DNA of 64,000 nucleotides from Pseudomonas sp. (GTDB lineage Bacteria > Pseudomonadota > Gammaproteobacteria > Pseudomonadales > Pseudomonadaceae). The notes under the pieces were generated by a model. It saw nothing but the letters and a program-made list of their open reading frames with translations. It was not told the DNA's origin and searched no databases. The position numbers and the translations under genes were made by a program. The DNA is taken from contig NZ_JAUXMX010000004.1 in the NCBI RefSeq assembly GCF_030683065.1, forward strand, positions 62,001 to 126,000, given 5' to 3'. Of the stretch, positions 49,536 to 58,999 are shown piece by piece; positions within the stretch are counted from its first letter, which is position 1; the number at the start of each line of letters is the position of its first letter.

Positions 49536-49540
49536 CTACC
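49510..49540 (-). repeat. Partial copy of the long repeat, right of the RAYT remnant
   Basis: The minus strand reads GTAGGTTGGTGTTGAACGC then AGCGCAGCCCA, close to the first 30 bases of the repeat at 24971. It joins the end of the RAYT remnant. It is inverted relative to the fragment at 47224, so the AT-rich cassette lies between two repeat ends. Confidence 0.6.
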
Positions 49541-49706
49541 GATCGTGAGCTTTTTCGGCATCAGCTTGTCCCTGGCTTGGTCGTGCAAATTCGCTCAGCC
49601 AGCAACCGGGGCTATGAGTGTGGGCGCTAAAGGTGTGTGGCAGAGGAGGGGCGCGACCCACGGAAAACACCGTCTCTGAGGCTGGCGGTAAGCGCTGGCC
49701 CCTGAC

Positions 49707-50669
49707 TCATTCGCGGCCTTGCCAATGCAGCAGACGGCCATCCGACACGGCGCTGTAGTAGAGCCCGGGGGTCTTGGCGAAGGCTACCGCCAGCACGGCG
49801 CGGCCACGGTTGCTGTAGAAGCTCTGGCGCGGTGCATGCCAGTGTTGCAGGCGCTGTGCGTCGCCCGTCGACCACAGGCTGCTGCTGCCGTCTGGACTGC
49901 CGGTCAGCAGTTCGCGGCCGTCGCTGCTAAAGCGTGCGGTGCTGATAGAGCCGCGCTCATGGCCGATTTCGGTGAGTTGCTGACCGTCACTCAGTTGCCA
50001 GATACGGCCTTTGCCGTGATAGCGGCCGGCGAACAGCAGGCGCTGGTCGTCGCTCAGGGCCAGGCTGCTGAGGCCGCTGGCGAAGCGCCAGGTCAGGCGC
50101 GCCTGGCCGCTGTCCATATCCCACAGTTGCACCACGCCGTCGTCGGCACCGGTTGCGCCAATACGGCCGTCGCGGCTGATGACCACGGCCTGCACCGTGC
50201 TGCCATGGCGGATGCGTGCCAGCGGTTGGCCCAGGCGGGTGTCCAGTAGCACCGCAGTGTGATCGCGCAGGCCGGCGAGAATGCGCTGGCCATCGTCGCT
50301 GACGGCCAGGGACTGGATGTGTCCGTCCAGCAGCCAACTGCCCAGCGGTTGTCCGCTCCCGCTGTCCCAGAGGGTTAGCTGACGGCCTTCGCCGGTGGCA
50401 GCAAAACGGCCGTTGGCGGCCAGTGCCGTGGCGCTCAACAAGGACAGGCCTTCGGCTTGGTGATTCCAGTCATACAAGCGTTTACGGTCGCTGAGCCGCC
50501 ACAGACTGCCGCCATGGCGCACGCTGCCGACCAGCACGTGCTCGGCCTCGGCGTCAAAACTGACGCTGAATACCCCAGCCTGTTCGGTCAGGTTCCAGCT
50601 GGCGCTCGGTGGTTCGTTGCAGGCGCTCAGCAGCACCGTGCAGAGCAGAATGGTCAGGCGAAGGGGCAT
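49707..50669 (-). CDS. WD40-repeat lipoprotein
   Basis: This 320-residue protein has a signal peptide and lipobox LLSAC (Cys16). It is followed by about seven WD40-type blades (SLAVSDDGQRILAGLRDHTAVLLD, VVISRDGRIGATGADDGVVQLWD and others) that should form a beta-propeller on the membrane. It probably serves as a protein-binding platform. It begins a leftward unit that is separate from the zinc genes. Confidence 0.85.
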   Translation of the reverse strand: MPLRLTILLCTVLLSACNEPPSASWNLTEQAGVFSVSFDAEAEHVLVGSVRHGGSLWRLSDRKRLYDWNHQAEGLSLLSATALAANGRFAATGEGRQLTLWDSGSGQPLGSWLLDGHIQSLAVSDDGQRILAGLRDHTAVLLDTRLGQPLARIRHGSTVQAVVISRDGRIGATGADDGVVQLWDMDSGQARLTWRFASGLSSLALSDDQRLLFAGRYHGKGRIWQLSDGQQLTEIGHERGSISTARFSSDGRELLTGSPDGSSSLWSTGDAQRLQHWHAPRQSFYSNRGRAVLAVAFAKTPGLYYSAVSDGRLLHWQGRE

Positions 50670-50813
50670 GGGCGATCCGTAACAATGAGTCTATTCATAA
50701 GCTAGCAGCACTGGGTCGGCAGTATCAGGGGAGTAATAGGAGGCAGGCCACGGTTTTTCGCCTTAGCCTGATCATTTAAGTGAAACCCTGGCACGTCCCC
50801 TGGCGATGCACGG

Positions 50814-50996
50814 TCAGGATTTCTTCTTGCCCAGGCTTTTCAGGCGTTGGCTGGCGCGCTGCACGGCGGCCATTTTTTCCGGGCGCTTCATGCGCTTCCA
50901 TTGCTTGATCTCGGCCTTGCTGCGCCCGCAGCTCAGGCACAGGTCGCCGCTCAGCTGGCAGAGCGAAATGCACGGGTTTTCAATCTCCTTGGCCAT
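50814..50996 (-). CDS. DUF1289 small cysteine protein
   Basis: This 60-residue protein has the DUF1289 pattern NPCISLC-x6-CLSCGRS, four cysteines that may bind a metal, and a basic tail. It abuts the 51000-51371 gene, so the two are likely co-transcribed. The function is unknown. Confidence 0.85.
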   Translation of the reverse strand: MAKEIENPCISLCQLSGDLCLSCGRSKAEIKQWKRMKRPEKMAAVQRASQRLKSLGKKKS

Positions 50997-50999
50997 GGC

Positions 51000-51371
51000 T
51001 TAGTGCTTGCTCGAACGCTGGCGCGCCAGGCGTTGTTGCCAGTTGCCGCCATCGACCCGCTGGCAGCTTTGTTCGTTGTCGAAGTGCACATGGGCTGCCG
51101 GGGTTTCGAGTGCAACCTCGGCGGCTTGCAAGGCCGCTGCGGTAAGGGCCTGCATCAGGCGATCCTGGCCTTTGGCGATGGCGGCGTCTTGCTCAGCCTG
51201 GCTGGCGAACACCCAGATCACTCGCAGGCTTGAGGGGAAGCGTTGGTAGTCGACGTCATGGGTCAGCCACTCGAAGCCGACAATCTCGGCCTTGGCTGCT
51301 TCGCAGGCATCGGTGAGGGTTGCGGCCAGCGTCCGTTCGATCCGGCTTTGCTCGCGCTTGGTCAGGCTCAT
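51000..51371 (-). CDS. Conserved hypothetical protein, Pseudomonas type
   Basis: This 123-residue soluble protein starts MSLTKREQSRIERTLAATL and has mixed alpha/beta character. Towards its C-terminus is HVHFDNEQSCQRVDGGNW. I recognise no named domain. It lies three bases upstream of the DUF1289 gene and downstream of thrS2, with good coding character. Confidence 0.7.
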   Translation of the reverse strand: MSLTKREQSRIERTLAATLTDACEAAKAEIVGFEWLTHDVDYQRFPSSLRVIWVFASQAEQDAAIAKGQDRLMQALTAAALQAAEVALETPAAHVHFDNEQSCQRVDGGNWQQRLARQRSSKH

Positions 51372-51467
51372 GGGGCTCCTTGATGGTGTAGGGCGGCCGT
51401 GCAGGATAACGCCTGGCCAATGGGTTTATGCAGGTTGCTAAGCGGTGCGCCGCCAGCAACCTGCTGA

Positions 51468-53393
51468 TCAGTCTGTCGCGTCCTGACCGGGCATACGCGC
51501 CTCAGTGCTCAGGCGTTCGACCAGCTCGGCCAGCGTCAGGCTGCCAAGGTTGTCGCCAGCGCGGCTGCGCAGGGTGACGCGGCCTTCGGCTTTTTCCTGT
51601 TCGCCGATGACCAGCAGGTAGGGCACTTTCTGCAGGGTGGCTTCGCGGATTTTGTAGCCGATTTTCTCGTTACGCAGATCCGCGCTGGCGCGCAGCCCGG
51701 CGCGCTTGAGGGCAGCGAGTACCTGGCGGGCGTAGTCGTTCTGGCCTTCGGAGATGGTTAGCACGGCCGTCTGTTGCGGCGCCAGCCACAGCGGGAACAG
51801 GCCGCTGTACTGCTCGATGAGGATGCCGGTAAAGCGCTCCAGCGAGCCGAACAATGCACGGTGCAGCATCACCGGGCGTTCGCGTTCGCCTTGCTCGTTG
51901 ATGTAGCTGATGTCGAAGCGCTCCGGCAGGTTGAGGTCCACCTGCAGGGTGCCGCACTGCCAGTCGCGGCCGATCGCATCGCGCAGCACAAACTCCAGTT
52001 TCGGCCCGTAGAACGCGCCTTCGCCGGGGTTGAGCTGGTAGTCGATATTCATCCGTTGCAGTGCGCCGGACAGTGCGCCTTCCAGTTGATCCCAAGTGGC
52101 GTCGCTGCCGATCCGGTTAGCCGGGCGGGTGGAGAGTTTGACTGCTACCTTGTTGAAACCGAAGTCGCGGTAGATGGCGAACACCAGGGCGATGGTGTCG
52201 GCGCATTCCTGCTCCATCTGCGCGGCGGTGCAGAAGATGTGCGCGTCGTCCTGGGTGAAGTGGCGCACGCGCAGCAGGCCGTGCAGTGCGCCGGAGGGTT
52301 CGTAGCGGTGCACCTTGCCGAACTCGGCCATGCGCAGCGGCAGGTCGCGGTAGCTTTTCAGGCCACGGGCGTAGAGCGCCACCGCGCCGGGGCAGTTCAT
52401 CGGTTTGAGGGCGAACACGCGCTCGTCTTCGGTGGTGGTGGTGAACATGGCCTCGCGGTAGTTAAACCAGTGCCCGGAGGTTTCCCACAGGCTGCGGTCC
52501 ATCACGTCGGGTGTGTTGACCTCGACATAGCCGGCGGCGTCCTGCTGCTGGCGCATGTAATTGATCAGCTGCTGGAACAGCGTCCAGCCCTTGGGGTGCC
52601 AGAACACCGAGCCGGGGGCGCAGTCGTCGAAGTGGAACAGGTCTAGCTGAGCGCCGAGCTTGCGGTGGTCGCGCTTACCGGCTTCCTCCAGGCGAGTCAG
52701 GTAGGCCTTGAGTTCTTTCGGCGTGGCCCAGCAGGTGCCGTAGATGCGTTGCAGCGCGGCATTCTTGGCGTCGCCGCGCCAGTAGGCACCGGCCACTTTG
52801 GTCAGTTTGAACGCTTGCAGCAGGCCGGTGCGCGGGATGTGCGGGCCACGGCAAAGGTCTTCGAAGTCGCCCTGGCGGTACAGCGACAGCACCTCGCCTG
52901 CAGGAATGTCGCGGATCAGCTCGGCCTTGTAGTGCTCGCCCTGCGCCTCGAAATGGGCGATGGCTTCATCACGCGGCAGCTCGCGGCGGCTGACCGGCAG
53001 ATCGGCGGCGGCCAGCTCCAACATGCGCGCTTCGATGCGTTCGAGATCGTCCGGGGTAAAGGGCCGCTCGAAGGCAAAGTCGTAGAAGAAGCCGTCCTCG
53101 ATCACCGGGCCGATGGTCACCTGAGCGCTGGGGTACAGCTGCTTCACGGCCATGGCCAGCAGGTGCGCGCAGGAGTGGCGCAGCAGCGCCAGGCCGTCGC
53201 CGTCACGGGCGGTGATCAGGCTGAGTTGGGCGTCGTGTTCGATAAGCGCGCTGGTGTCCACCAGTTGGCCATCGAGGCGGCCGGCCAAGGCCGCTTTGGC
53301 CAGGCCGGGGCCGATATCGGCGGCGACGTCGGCCACGCTCAGCGGTTGGGAATAATGACGCTGGCTGCCGTCGGGCAGGGTGATGCTGGGCAT
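51468..53393 (-). CDS. thrS2: Threonine--tRNA ligase, zinc-island paralogue
   Basis: This 641-residue full-length ThrRS has a TGS domain, an editing domain (HxxxH in [10 protein letters not shown]), a class II core and an anticodon-binding domain. The three catalytic zinc ligands are retained: Cys in MNCPGAV, His in QDDAHIF and His in MLHRALFG. The family's usual His after MNCPG is Ala. It lies in a Zur-type cluster rather than beside infC-rpmI, so it is probably a second copy expressed in zinc shortage. How it helps while still using zinc is open; tighter binding is one possibility. Confidence 0.9.
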   Translation of the reverse strand: MPSITLPDGSQRHYSQPLSVADVAADIGPGLAKAALAGRLDGQLVDTSALIEHDAQLSLITARDGDGLALLRHSCAHLLAMAVKQLYPSAQVTIGPVIEDGFFYDFAFERPFTPDDLERIEARMLELAAADLPVSRRELPRDEAIAHFEAQGEHYKAELIRDIPAGEVLSLYRQGDFEDLCRGPHIPRTGLLQAFKLTKVAGAYWRGDAKNAALQRIYGTCWATPKELKAYLTRLEEAGKRDHRKLGAQLDLFHFDDCAPGSVFWHPKGWTLFQQLINYMRQQQDAAGYVEVNTPDVMDRSLWETSGHWFNYREAMFTTTTEDERVFALKPMNCPGAVALYARGLKSYRDLPLRMAEFGKVHRYEPSGALHGLLRVRHFTQDDAHIFCTAAQMEQECADTIALVFAIYRDFGFNKVAVKLSTRPANRIGSDATWDQLEGALSGALQRMNIDYQLNPGEGAFYGPKLEFVLRDAIGRDWQCGTLQVDLNLPERFDISYINEQGERERPVMLHRALFGSLERFTGILIEQYSGLFPLWLAPQQTAVLTISEGQNDYARQVLAALKRAGLRASADLRNEKIGYKIREATLQKVPYLLVIGEQEKAEGRVTLRSRAGDNLGSLTLAELVERLSTEARMPGQDATD

Positions 53394-53431
53394 GTCGGTT
53401 CTCTAATCAGGGTCGGTTAAATATGTAACGC

Positions 53432-53614
53432 GTAGGGTGGGTTAGATATGTAGGGTGGGTTAGCGGCGCTCAGGTGTGCTGGCGAAGTCACTGCGTCATT
53501 AGTGCGCCGCGTAACCCACCATTGCGGTTTATCGGTAGACCGCAATGGTGGGTTACGGCGCTTTGAGCATTGGTGTTGTTTGCATGATCGCGGTTCGCGC
53601 CTAACCCACCCTAC
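53432..53614. repeat. MITE-like element between pyrC2 and thrS2
   Basis: GTAGGGTGGGTTAG occurs at 53432-53445 and 53450-53463, and its inverse CTAACCCACCCTAC at 53601-53614. Inside is a second long hairpin (about 53514-53558) around CCATTGCGGT and ACCGCAATGG. No frame is present. It separates thrS2 from the otherwise overlapping zinc operon. Confidence 0.75.
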
Positions 53615-53637
53615 AAAGCAGTCTTGTGCAGCTTCTG

Positions 53638-54978
53638 TCAGCCGCGCTGGTAGCGCAGCGGCAAGCCCTCGCAGTCGTCATGCACCTGACCGTTGTGCCA
53701 GGCCAGTTGGCCGGAGACGATGGTGGTGCGCACGGCATGGCGGAAGGCGCGGCCCTGGAAGGGCGTCCAGCCGCAGTGGGCGAGGATCGGGTCGGCTTCG
53801 ACCGGGCGTGGCTCGGCCAGGGGTTCGATCAGCGTCAGATCGGCCCAGTAGCCTTCGCGCAGGTAGCCGCGCTGCTCGATGGCAAAGCGCTGCGCCACCG
53901 CATGGCTGGTTTTCTCGACCAATGTGGTCAGTGGCAGCAGGCCGTCGGCGACCAGTTCCAGCAGCGCGGGCAGGGCGTGTTGCACCAGCGGCAGGCCGGA
54001 CGGGGCTTGCAGGTAAGGCCGCTGTTTTTCTTCCAGGGTGTGCGGGGCGTGGTCGGTGCCGATGATGTCCAACCGGCCACAGAGCAACGCTTGGCGCAGG
54101 GCATCGCGGTCGGCCTGGGTTTTGATCGCCGGGTTGCATTTGATCAGGTGGCCGAGCGCCGCGTAGTCGCGGTCATCAAAATACAGGTGGTGCGCGCAGA
54201 CCTCGGCGGTGATCTGCTTGCCGGCCAGCGGGCCGGGCTGGAACAGGCTCAGTTCGCGGGCAGTGGTGATGTGCAGTACGTGCAACTGGGTGTCAAAGCG
54301 CTGCGCCAGGCTGACGGCGAGGCTGGAGGACTGGTAGCAAGCCTCGGCATCGCGAATCAGCGGGTGCTGGTCGGCCGGGATCGCCTCGGCATAGCGATTA
54401 AGCCACTGCAGTTCGCGTTCGTGGATGCGTGGGGTGTGTTCGCAGTGGGTGAGGATGATGGTCGGGCAATCGCGGAACAGGCGCTCCAGCGAGGGCAGGT
54501 CATCGACCAGCATGTTGCCGGTGCTGGCCCCCATAAACACTTTCACCGCGGCCACGCGGTTGGGGTCGAGCGCGGCGACGATGTCGAGGTTCTCGTGGCT
54601 GACGCCAAAGTGGAAACCGAAGTTGGCTTTCGAGCAGTTGGCGGCGCGCCGCTCTTTGGCTTCCAAGGCTTCGAGGTTTAGGGTCGGCGGGCTGGTGTTG
54701 GGCATGTCCATCACGCTGGTGATGCCGCCGGCCACCGCCGCCCGCGATTCCGTGGCAAAGCTGCCCTTGTGCGGCGCGCCGGGGTCACGGAAGTGCACCT
54801 GATCGTCGATCATCCCCGGCAGCAGAAACTGCCCGGCAGCGTCGATCTCAACCTCGGCGTTGAGGCCGTCGATGCTGCTGGCGATCTTCTCGATGCGGCC
54901 GTGGCGCACCAACAGGTCAGCCTCGTATTCGCGGCCTTCGTTGATCAGGCGCGCGTTGCGGATCAGCAGGTCAGTCAT
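53638..54978 (-). CDS. pyrC2: Dihydroorotase paralogue, PyrC2 type
   Basis: This 446-residue amidohydrolase catalyses, or once catalysed, ring closure of carbamoyl aspartate in pyrimidine synthesis. The usual HxH metal motif of class I dihydroorotases (DxHxHxR) reads [10 protein letters not shown], so the first His is Gln. The later motifs ([24 protein letters not shown]) are present. The start at 54978 overlaps the end of yidD. It lies in the zinc-starvation operon as PA5541 does in P. aeruginosa, suggesting an enzyme with lower zinc demand. Confidence 0.9.
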   Translation of the reverse strand: MTDLLIRNARLINEGREYEADLLVRHGRIEKIASSIDGLNAEVEIDAAGQFLLPGMIDDQVHFRDPGAPHKGSFATESRAAVAGGITSVMDMPNTSPPTLNLEALEAKERRAANCSKANFGFHFGVSHENLDIVAALDPNRVAAVKVFMGASTGNMLVDDLPSLERLFRDCPTIILTHCEHTPRIHERELQWLNRYAEAIPADQHPLIRDAEACYQSSSLAVSLAQRFDTQLHVLHITTARELSLFQPGPLAGKQITAEVCAHHLYFDDRDYAALGHLIKCNPAIKTQADRDALRQALLCGRLDIIGTDHAPHTLEEKQRPYLQAPSGLPLVQHALPALLELVADGLLPLTTLVEKTSHAVAQRFAIEQRGYLREGYWADLTLIEPLAEPRPVEADPILAHCGWTPFQGRAFRHAVRTTIVSGQLAWHNGQVHDDCEGLPLRYQRG

Positions 54979-55216
54979 GGCGATGCTCCTCGTGACAGGG
55001 ATGAGTGGGCGGCACCGGGTCGTAGCCGCCCGGATGCCAGGGGTGACAGCGCAACAAGCGGCGCAGGGCCAGCCAACTGCCGCGCAGCGCACCGTGGCGT
55101 TCCAGTGCTTCGACGGCGTAATGCGAACAGCTGGGGTGGAAGCGGCAGCGCGGCCCCAGTAACGGGCTGATCAGGTACTGGTAGAGCCGCACCAGGGCCA
55201 GTAGCAGGCGCTTCAT
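54971..55216 (-). CDS. yidD: YidD-family membrane protein insertion efficiency factor
   Basis: This 81-residue protein has the complete YidD signature: [23 protein letters not shown] and [13 protein letters not shown]. YidD normally sits between rnpA and yidC. Here it is embedded between hisI2 and pyrC2, overlapping both by four to eight bases. It is rich in Cys and His. It is either a second copy recruited to the zinc operon or, less likely, the only copy. Confidence 0.9.
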   Translation of the reverse strand: MKRLLLALVRLYQYLISPLLGPRCRFHPSCSHYAVEALERHGALRGSWLALRRLLRCHPWHPGGYDPVPPTHPCHEEHRHD

Positions 55217-55620
55217 TGCGCCACGCTGATCACGCACACCCGTTGATCGCGGATGGCGTTGTAGAAACAGCTGGGCCGGCCGGTGTGACAGGCCGGGCCC
55301 TGTTGTTCGACCTTGAGCAGAATGGCGTCGCCGTCGCAATCCAGGCGCGCTTCGAGCAGGCGCTGGTGATGGCCGCTGGTTTCGCCCTTGCGCCAGAGCT
55401 GCTGGCGCGAGCGTGACCAGTAGCAGACCTGGCCGCTGGCGAGGGTTTCTTCCAGCGCGGTGCGGTTGATCCAGGCCAGCATCAGCACCTCACCGCTGTC
55501 ATGTTGCTGGGCGATGGCAGCAATCAGGCCGTCGGCATTCCAGGGTATGGCGTCCAGCACCTCGGCCAGCGGGCGGCTGTCGCCCAGCCCGGCCTGTTCC
55601 AGTTGCAGCCACAGGTTCAT
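55213..55620 (-). CDS. hisI2: Phosphoribosyl-AMP cyclohydrolase paralogue
   Basis: This 135-residue enzyme of histidine synthesis opens the adenine ring of PR-AMP. The metal-site DCDGDA and the cysteines of [13 protein letters not shown] are conserved. It lies outside any his operon, overlaps znuA and yidD by ATGA junctions, and fits the pattern of a Zur-controlled spare copy of a zinc enzyme. Confidence 0.92.
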   Translation of the reverse strand: MNLWLQLEQAGLGDSRPLAEVLDAIPWNADGLIAAIAQQHDSGEVLMLAWINRTALEETLASGQVCYWSRSRQQLWRKGETSGHHQRLLEARLDCDGDAILLKVEQQGPACHTGRPSCFYNAIRDQRVCVISVAQ

Positions 55621-56489
55621 GGCTTGAGCGCGGCCAGCAGGGTGTCGAGGTTGTGCTTGAACATACCGAGGTAGGTGCTGGCCGGGCCTTCGCTGGCCAG
55701 TGCATCGGAGTACAGGGTGCCACCGACCTTGGCGCCGGCCTCGGCGGCGATTTGCTGGATCAGGCGCGGGTCGCGGATGTTTTCCACAAACACGGCTTTT
55801 ACCCCGTCGGCGCGAATCTGCCGGATTAGCGCAGCCACCTCTGCGGCGGACGGTTCATCGGCTGTGCTCAAGCCCTGCGGTGCGATAAATTTCAGGCCGT
55901 AGGCCTGACCCAGGTAGGCGAAGGCGTCATGGCTGGTGATGATCGTGCGTTGCGCGGGAGGCAGTTGACCCAACCCGGCCTTGGCTTCGACGAGCAGGGC
56001 GCGGATTTCTGCCAGGTAAGCATCGCGGCGGGTGTTGTAGTAGGCGGCGTTGCTCGGGTCTGCTTTGCTCAATGCCTTGGCGATATTCTGCACATAGATC
56101 TCGGCATTGGCCAGGTTCTGCCAGGCGTGCGGGTCGGCTACCTGGTGGCCATCTTCATCGAGCATCAGCGGCAGTACCCCGGCGCTGGCGTCGAGCCGTG
56201 TACCTGGAGCATCGCTGCTGGCGATCAAGCGCGCGAGCCAGGGCTCGAATCCCAGGCCGTTGGCGATGATCAGGTCGGCGTTGAGCACGGCTTTGGCATC
56301 CGCGGCGCTGGGCTGGTAGACATGGGCGTCTGCGTCGGCACCGACCAGATTGCGAAGTTCGAGCTTATCTCCGGCTATCTGTTGGGTAATGTCGGCCAAA
56401 ATGCTGAAGCTGGTAACGACGTTGAGTTTTTCTGCGGCGTTCAGGGACAGCGACGCGAACAGGGCGAGCAGGGCGATTGATACACGCAT
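55617..56489 (-). CDS. Zinc/manganese ABC transporter substrate-binding protein
   Basis: This 290-residue cluster A-I solute-binding protein has a signal peptide ([14 protein letters not shown]). Candidate metal ligands are the His residues in [16 protein letters not shown] and [10 protein letters not shown] and the Asp in YSDAL. The long His-rich loop of classical ZnuA is absent. With the permease and ATPase genes upstream it forms a complete metal importer. Zinc is the likely cargo given the island, but manganese cannot be excluded from sequence. Confidence 0.88.
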   Translation of the reverse strand: MRVSIALLALFASLSLNAAEKLNVVTSFSILADITQQIAGDKLELRNLVGADADAHVYQPSAADAKAVLNADLIIANGLGFEPWLARLIASSDAPGTRLDASAGVLPLMLDEDGHQVADPHAWQNLANAEIYVQNIAKALSKADPSNAAYYNTRRDAYLAEIRALLVEAKAGLGQLPPAQRTIITSHDAFAYLGQAYGLKFIAPQGLSTADEPSAAEVAALIRQIRADGVKAVFVENIRDPRLIQQIAAEAGAKVGGTLYSDALASEGPASTYLGMFKHNLDTLLAALKP

Positions 56490-56499
56490 GGAACGTTCC

Positions 56500-57357
56500 T
56501 CAGGGTGAAGGTAATGGACGAGAGGTGCGCAGCAGGCCGTTGAGCGGCCCGAGCAGCACGGAAAGGGCGTAGACCAGGCCGGCCAGCAACACGATGCAGG
56601 GGCCGCTGGGCAAGTTGGCGTAGTAGGACAGCAACAGACCGAACCAGACGCAGACCGCGCCGGTCAGTGCGGCGAGCAACAGCAGGCTGGGCAGGTGGCG
56701 GCTCCAGAAACGTGCAGCCGCGGCCGGCAGCATCATCAGGCCGACCACCATCAGCGCGCCGATGGCCTGGAAGCCGATCACCAGATTGAGCACCACCAGG
56801 GTCAGGAACAGGCCGTAGGCCAGCGGGCCGAAGCGGCTGACGCTGGCGAGAAATAGCGGGTCGAGGCTGTCCAGCAGCAGCCAACGGTAGATTAGCGCCA
56901 GGACCAGCAGGCTGCCGAGCGACACCAGCAGCATGCCGTTGAGCGTGTTCTGGTCGACGGCCAATACCGAGCCGAACAGCAGGTGCAGCAGGTCCAGCTT
57001 GCGCCCGGCCAGGCCCAGTAGCAGTACGCCGCTGGCCAGAGAAATCGGGTAGATCGCTGCCAGGCTGGCATCTTCGCGCAGGCCGGTGCGGCGGGTGATC
57101 CAGGCGGCCAGACCGGCCATGCCCAGGCCTGCGACCAGGCCGCCGATGGTCAGGGCTGGCAGGCTCAGGCCGAACAGCCAGAAGCCGATTGCCGCACCGG
57201 GCAGGATGCCGTGGGCGATGGCGTCGCCGATCAGGCTCAGGCGGCGCAGGATCAGGAATACCCCCAGCGGCGCGGCGCTTAGCGCCAGCACCACGCCGCC
57301 GAGCAGGGCGCGGCGCATAAAGGCAAATTCGACGAAGGGCGCCCACAGCAGTTCCAT
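56500..57357 (-). CDS. Metal ABC transporter permease, ZnuB type
   Basis: This 285-residue ABC-3 family permease has about eight helices and starts MELLWAPFVEFAFMRRALLGG. The segment GDAIAHGILPGAAIGFW is the family's coupling and signature region. Twelve upstream residues in the frame are not family-like. It is followed by the binding-protein gene after 10 bases and preceded by the ATPase gene. Confidence 0.9.
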   Translation of the reverse strand: MELLWAPFVEFAFMRRALLGGVVLALSAAPLGVFLILRRLSLIGDAIAHGILPGAAIGFWLFGLSLPALTIGGLVAGLGMAGLAAWITRRTGLREDASLAAIYPISLASGVLLLGLAGRKLDLLHLLFGSVLAVDQNTLNGMLLVSLGSLLVLALIYRWLLLDSLDPLFLASVSRFGPLAYGLFLTLVVLNLVIGFQAIGALMVVGLMMLPAAAARFWSRHLPSLLLLAALTGAVCVWFGLLLSYYANLPSGPCIVLLAGLVYALSVLLGPLNGLLRTSRPLPSP

Positions 57358-57358
57358 G

Positions 57359-58030
57359 CTAGGCCACCTGTTCCAAGGACGGGCGCTGGCCAATCAGCTG
57401 GCGAATCGGCCCGTACAGGCAGGCACTGCGTGACAGTTGCAGGGCGTTCTCCAGGCGCTGACTCAGGCTGCTGAGGTCATGGCTGACCAGCAACTGGGTG
57501 CGACCCTCGGCCTGCCAACGCTGGATATGCTGCCAGAGCAAGATTTGACCATGATCGTCTAGCGCCGCTTCGGGCTCATCCAGCAGCAACACCCGGGCGT
57601 CGGTCAGGCTCAATCGCGCCAGCAGCGCGCGCTGCAGCTCGCCGCCGGACAGCGCTTGCAGCGACTGCTGCTGCAAGCCGTGCAAGCCCCAATCGTCGAG
57701 CACCTGGGCGAGGCGCGCCTGGCGTTGGCGGCGGTTTAGCGGGCTGCGCCAGAACCCGGTGCTGACCAGGCTTTGCAGGCTGATTGGAAACTGCCGGTCG
57801 AGGGCCTGCTGCTGTACCAGGTAGGCCACGCCGCCGAGGCGCGGAACGCTCAGCTCAACCCGTCCACGCAAGGGTTGTTGCAGACCGGCAATCACCTTGA
57901 GCAAGCTGCTTTTGCCACAACCGTTGCTACCGATCAGGCCGGTCAGGCTGCCGCTGGGCAGTAATAGGTCCAGTGGCGGGGTCAGCGGCTGGCCAGCTGG
58001 CCCCCATTGCAGGTGCTGGCAGTGGATCAT
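57359..58030 (-). CDS. Metal ABC transporter ATPase, ZnuC type
   Basis: This 223-residue ATPase has Walker A GSNGCGKSS, signature LSGGELQRALLARL, Walker B VLLLDEPEAALD and a switch His (LLVSHDLSSL). It overlaps the folE2 stop (ATGA) and starts the transporter trio. Confidence 0.92.
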   Translation of the reverse strand: MIHCQHLQWGPAGQPLTPPLDLLLPSGSLTGLIGSNGCGKSSLLKVIAGLQQPLRGRVELSVPRLGGVAYLVQQQALDRQFPISLQSLVSTGFWRSPLNRRQRQARLAQVLDDWGLHGLQQQSLQALSGGELQRALLARLSLTDARVLLLDEPEAALDDHGQILLWQHIQRWQAEGRTQLLVSHDLSSLSQRLENALQLSRSACLYGPIRQLIGQRPSLEQVA

Positions 58031-58923
58031 GCCGGGCTCCAGTTCCAGCTGCTCGCGGCAACCGCATCGTGGGCGTGCAGGCTTTCCGCATGCACCACGC
58101 GCAGGCTGAAGGCGCTCAGTTCTGGCTGCAGCAACAGGGCGCTGTGCAAGCGCCGCGCGGCATCTTCGCAGAACATCAGGTTCTGCCCGTTGGCCAGCGC
58201 AAAGGCTTGCTCGTCGGCACGCTTGACCGCGGTCTGCACCGCGGTGCCAAGCGCCTGTTCGGCGCGGTCGATCAGCTCGATCAATGGCAGCTCAACGGCG
58301 TGCGCGCTCAGGCGCACTTGCAGGGTGGCGGTGCTGCGTTGGCTGTGTGGGGTGGCCAGAATGCCTTGGGTCGAGCCGAGCCAGCTCAGCAGTTGCTGAT
58401 GGTCGAGCGGCTGGCCGGCGAAGTCCTCGATAAAGCGCTGCTGGATAAGCTGGCGAGCCAGCGCGGCGGAGCAGGGGCAGGTCGAGGAATACGCGACCTG
58501 AACCTGTAGTTCCACGTGGAACCCCGATGAATCCTGGCGTGCACGTACTTCGAAGGGGTAGGCCTTCCAGCCGGATAGCGGGCTGACCAGCGCCGGACGG
58601 CTGAGCAAGGCATCGCCGCGCAGGCTGATATGGGCCTGCTGCGACAGGCCTTGATGGCTGTCGAGAAATGCGTTCAGCAGTTGCTGTAATAACTGCGGCG
58701 TGAGGTTCTCGGCCTCCAGAACCTGCAGCGCCAGGTACAGGCGCGACATATGAATGCCGCGTGCGCCGCCATCATCCAGGCTGACCCCGGCTGCGGCACG
58801 GGCAGTGATTGGTTGCCCGGCAAAACGGATGGGCAGGGCGATTTCGGCCATGCCGACCCAATCCAGGGCTTGTTGGTAGTGCGTCGTTTGGGCAGCAATA
58901 TCCGGCAAAGTCAGGGCGTTCAT
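58027..58923 (-). CDS. folE2: GTP cyclohydrolase IB
   Basis: This 298-residue FolE2-type enzyme makes dihydroneopterin triphosphate for folate without the strict zinc need of FolE. The active-site Cys lies in AYSSTCPCSAALARQ. FolE2 is the textbook zinc-independent substitute used in zinc limitation. It is the first gene leftward of the Zur-like operator, 28 bases away. Confidence 0.95.
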   Translation of the reverse strand: MNALTLPDIAAQTTHYQQALDWVGMAEIALPIRFAGQPITARAAAGVSLDDGGARGIHMSRLYLALQVLEAENLTPQLLQQLLNAFLDSHQGLSQQAHISLRGDALLSRPALVSPLSGWKAYPFEVRARQDSSGFHVELQVQVAYSSTCPCSAALARQLIQQRFIEDFAGQPLDHQQLLSWLGSTQGILATPHSQRSTATLQVRLSAHAVELPLIELIDRAEQALGTAVQTAVKRADEQAFALANGQNLMFCEDAARRLHSALLLQPELSAFSLRVVHAESLHAHDAVAASSWNWSPA

Positions 58924-58950
58924 CAGAAATCCAGGGTGTGACTGAGGCGA

Positions 58951-58973
58951 TAAATGTTATGTTATAACAATTA
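58951..58973. promoter_or_regulatory. Zur operator between folE2 and dksA2
   Basis: The 23-bp site carries AAATGTTAT and TATAACA half-sites around GT and matches about 17-18 of 23 positions of the gammaproteobacterial Zur consensus. It lies midway between the two divergent starts (28 and 27 bases away). One Zur dimer pair there could block both operons when zinc is plentiful. Confidence 0.88.
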
Positions 58974-58999
58974 AAGCGCCACGCCAGTGAATTCGAACC

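Noticed and set aside
53416-53429. GTTAAATATGTAAC palindrome upstream of thrS2 as a possible second Zur site
   Set aside because: It is only a partial match to the Zur consensus and lies next to a repeat element, so it is too weak to call.
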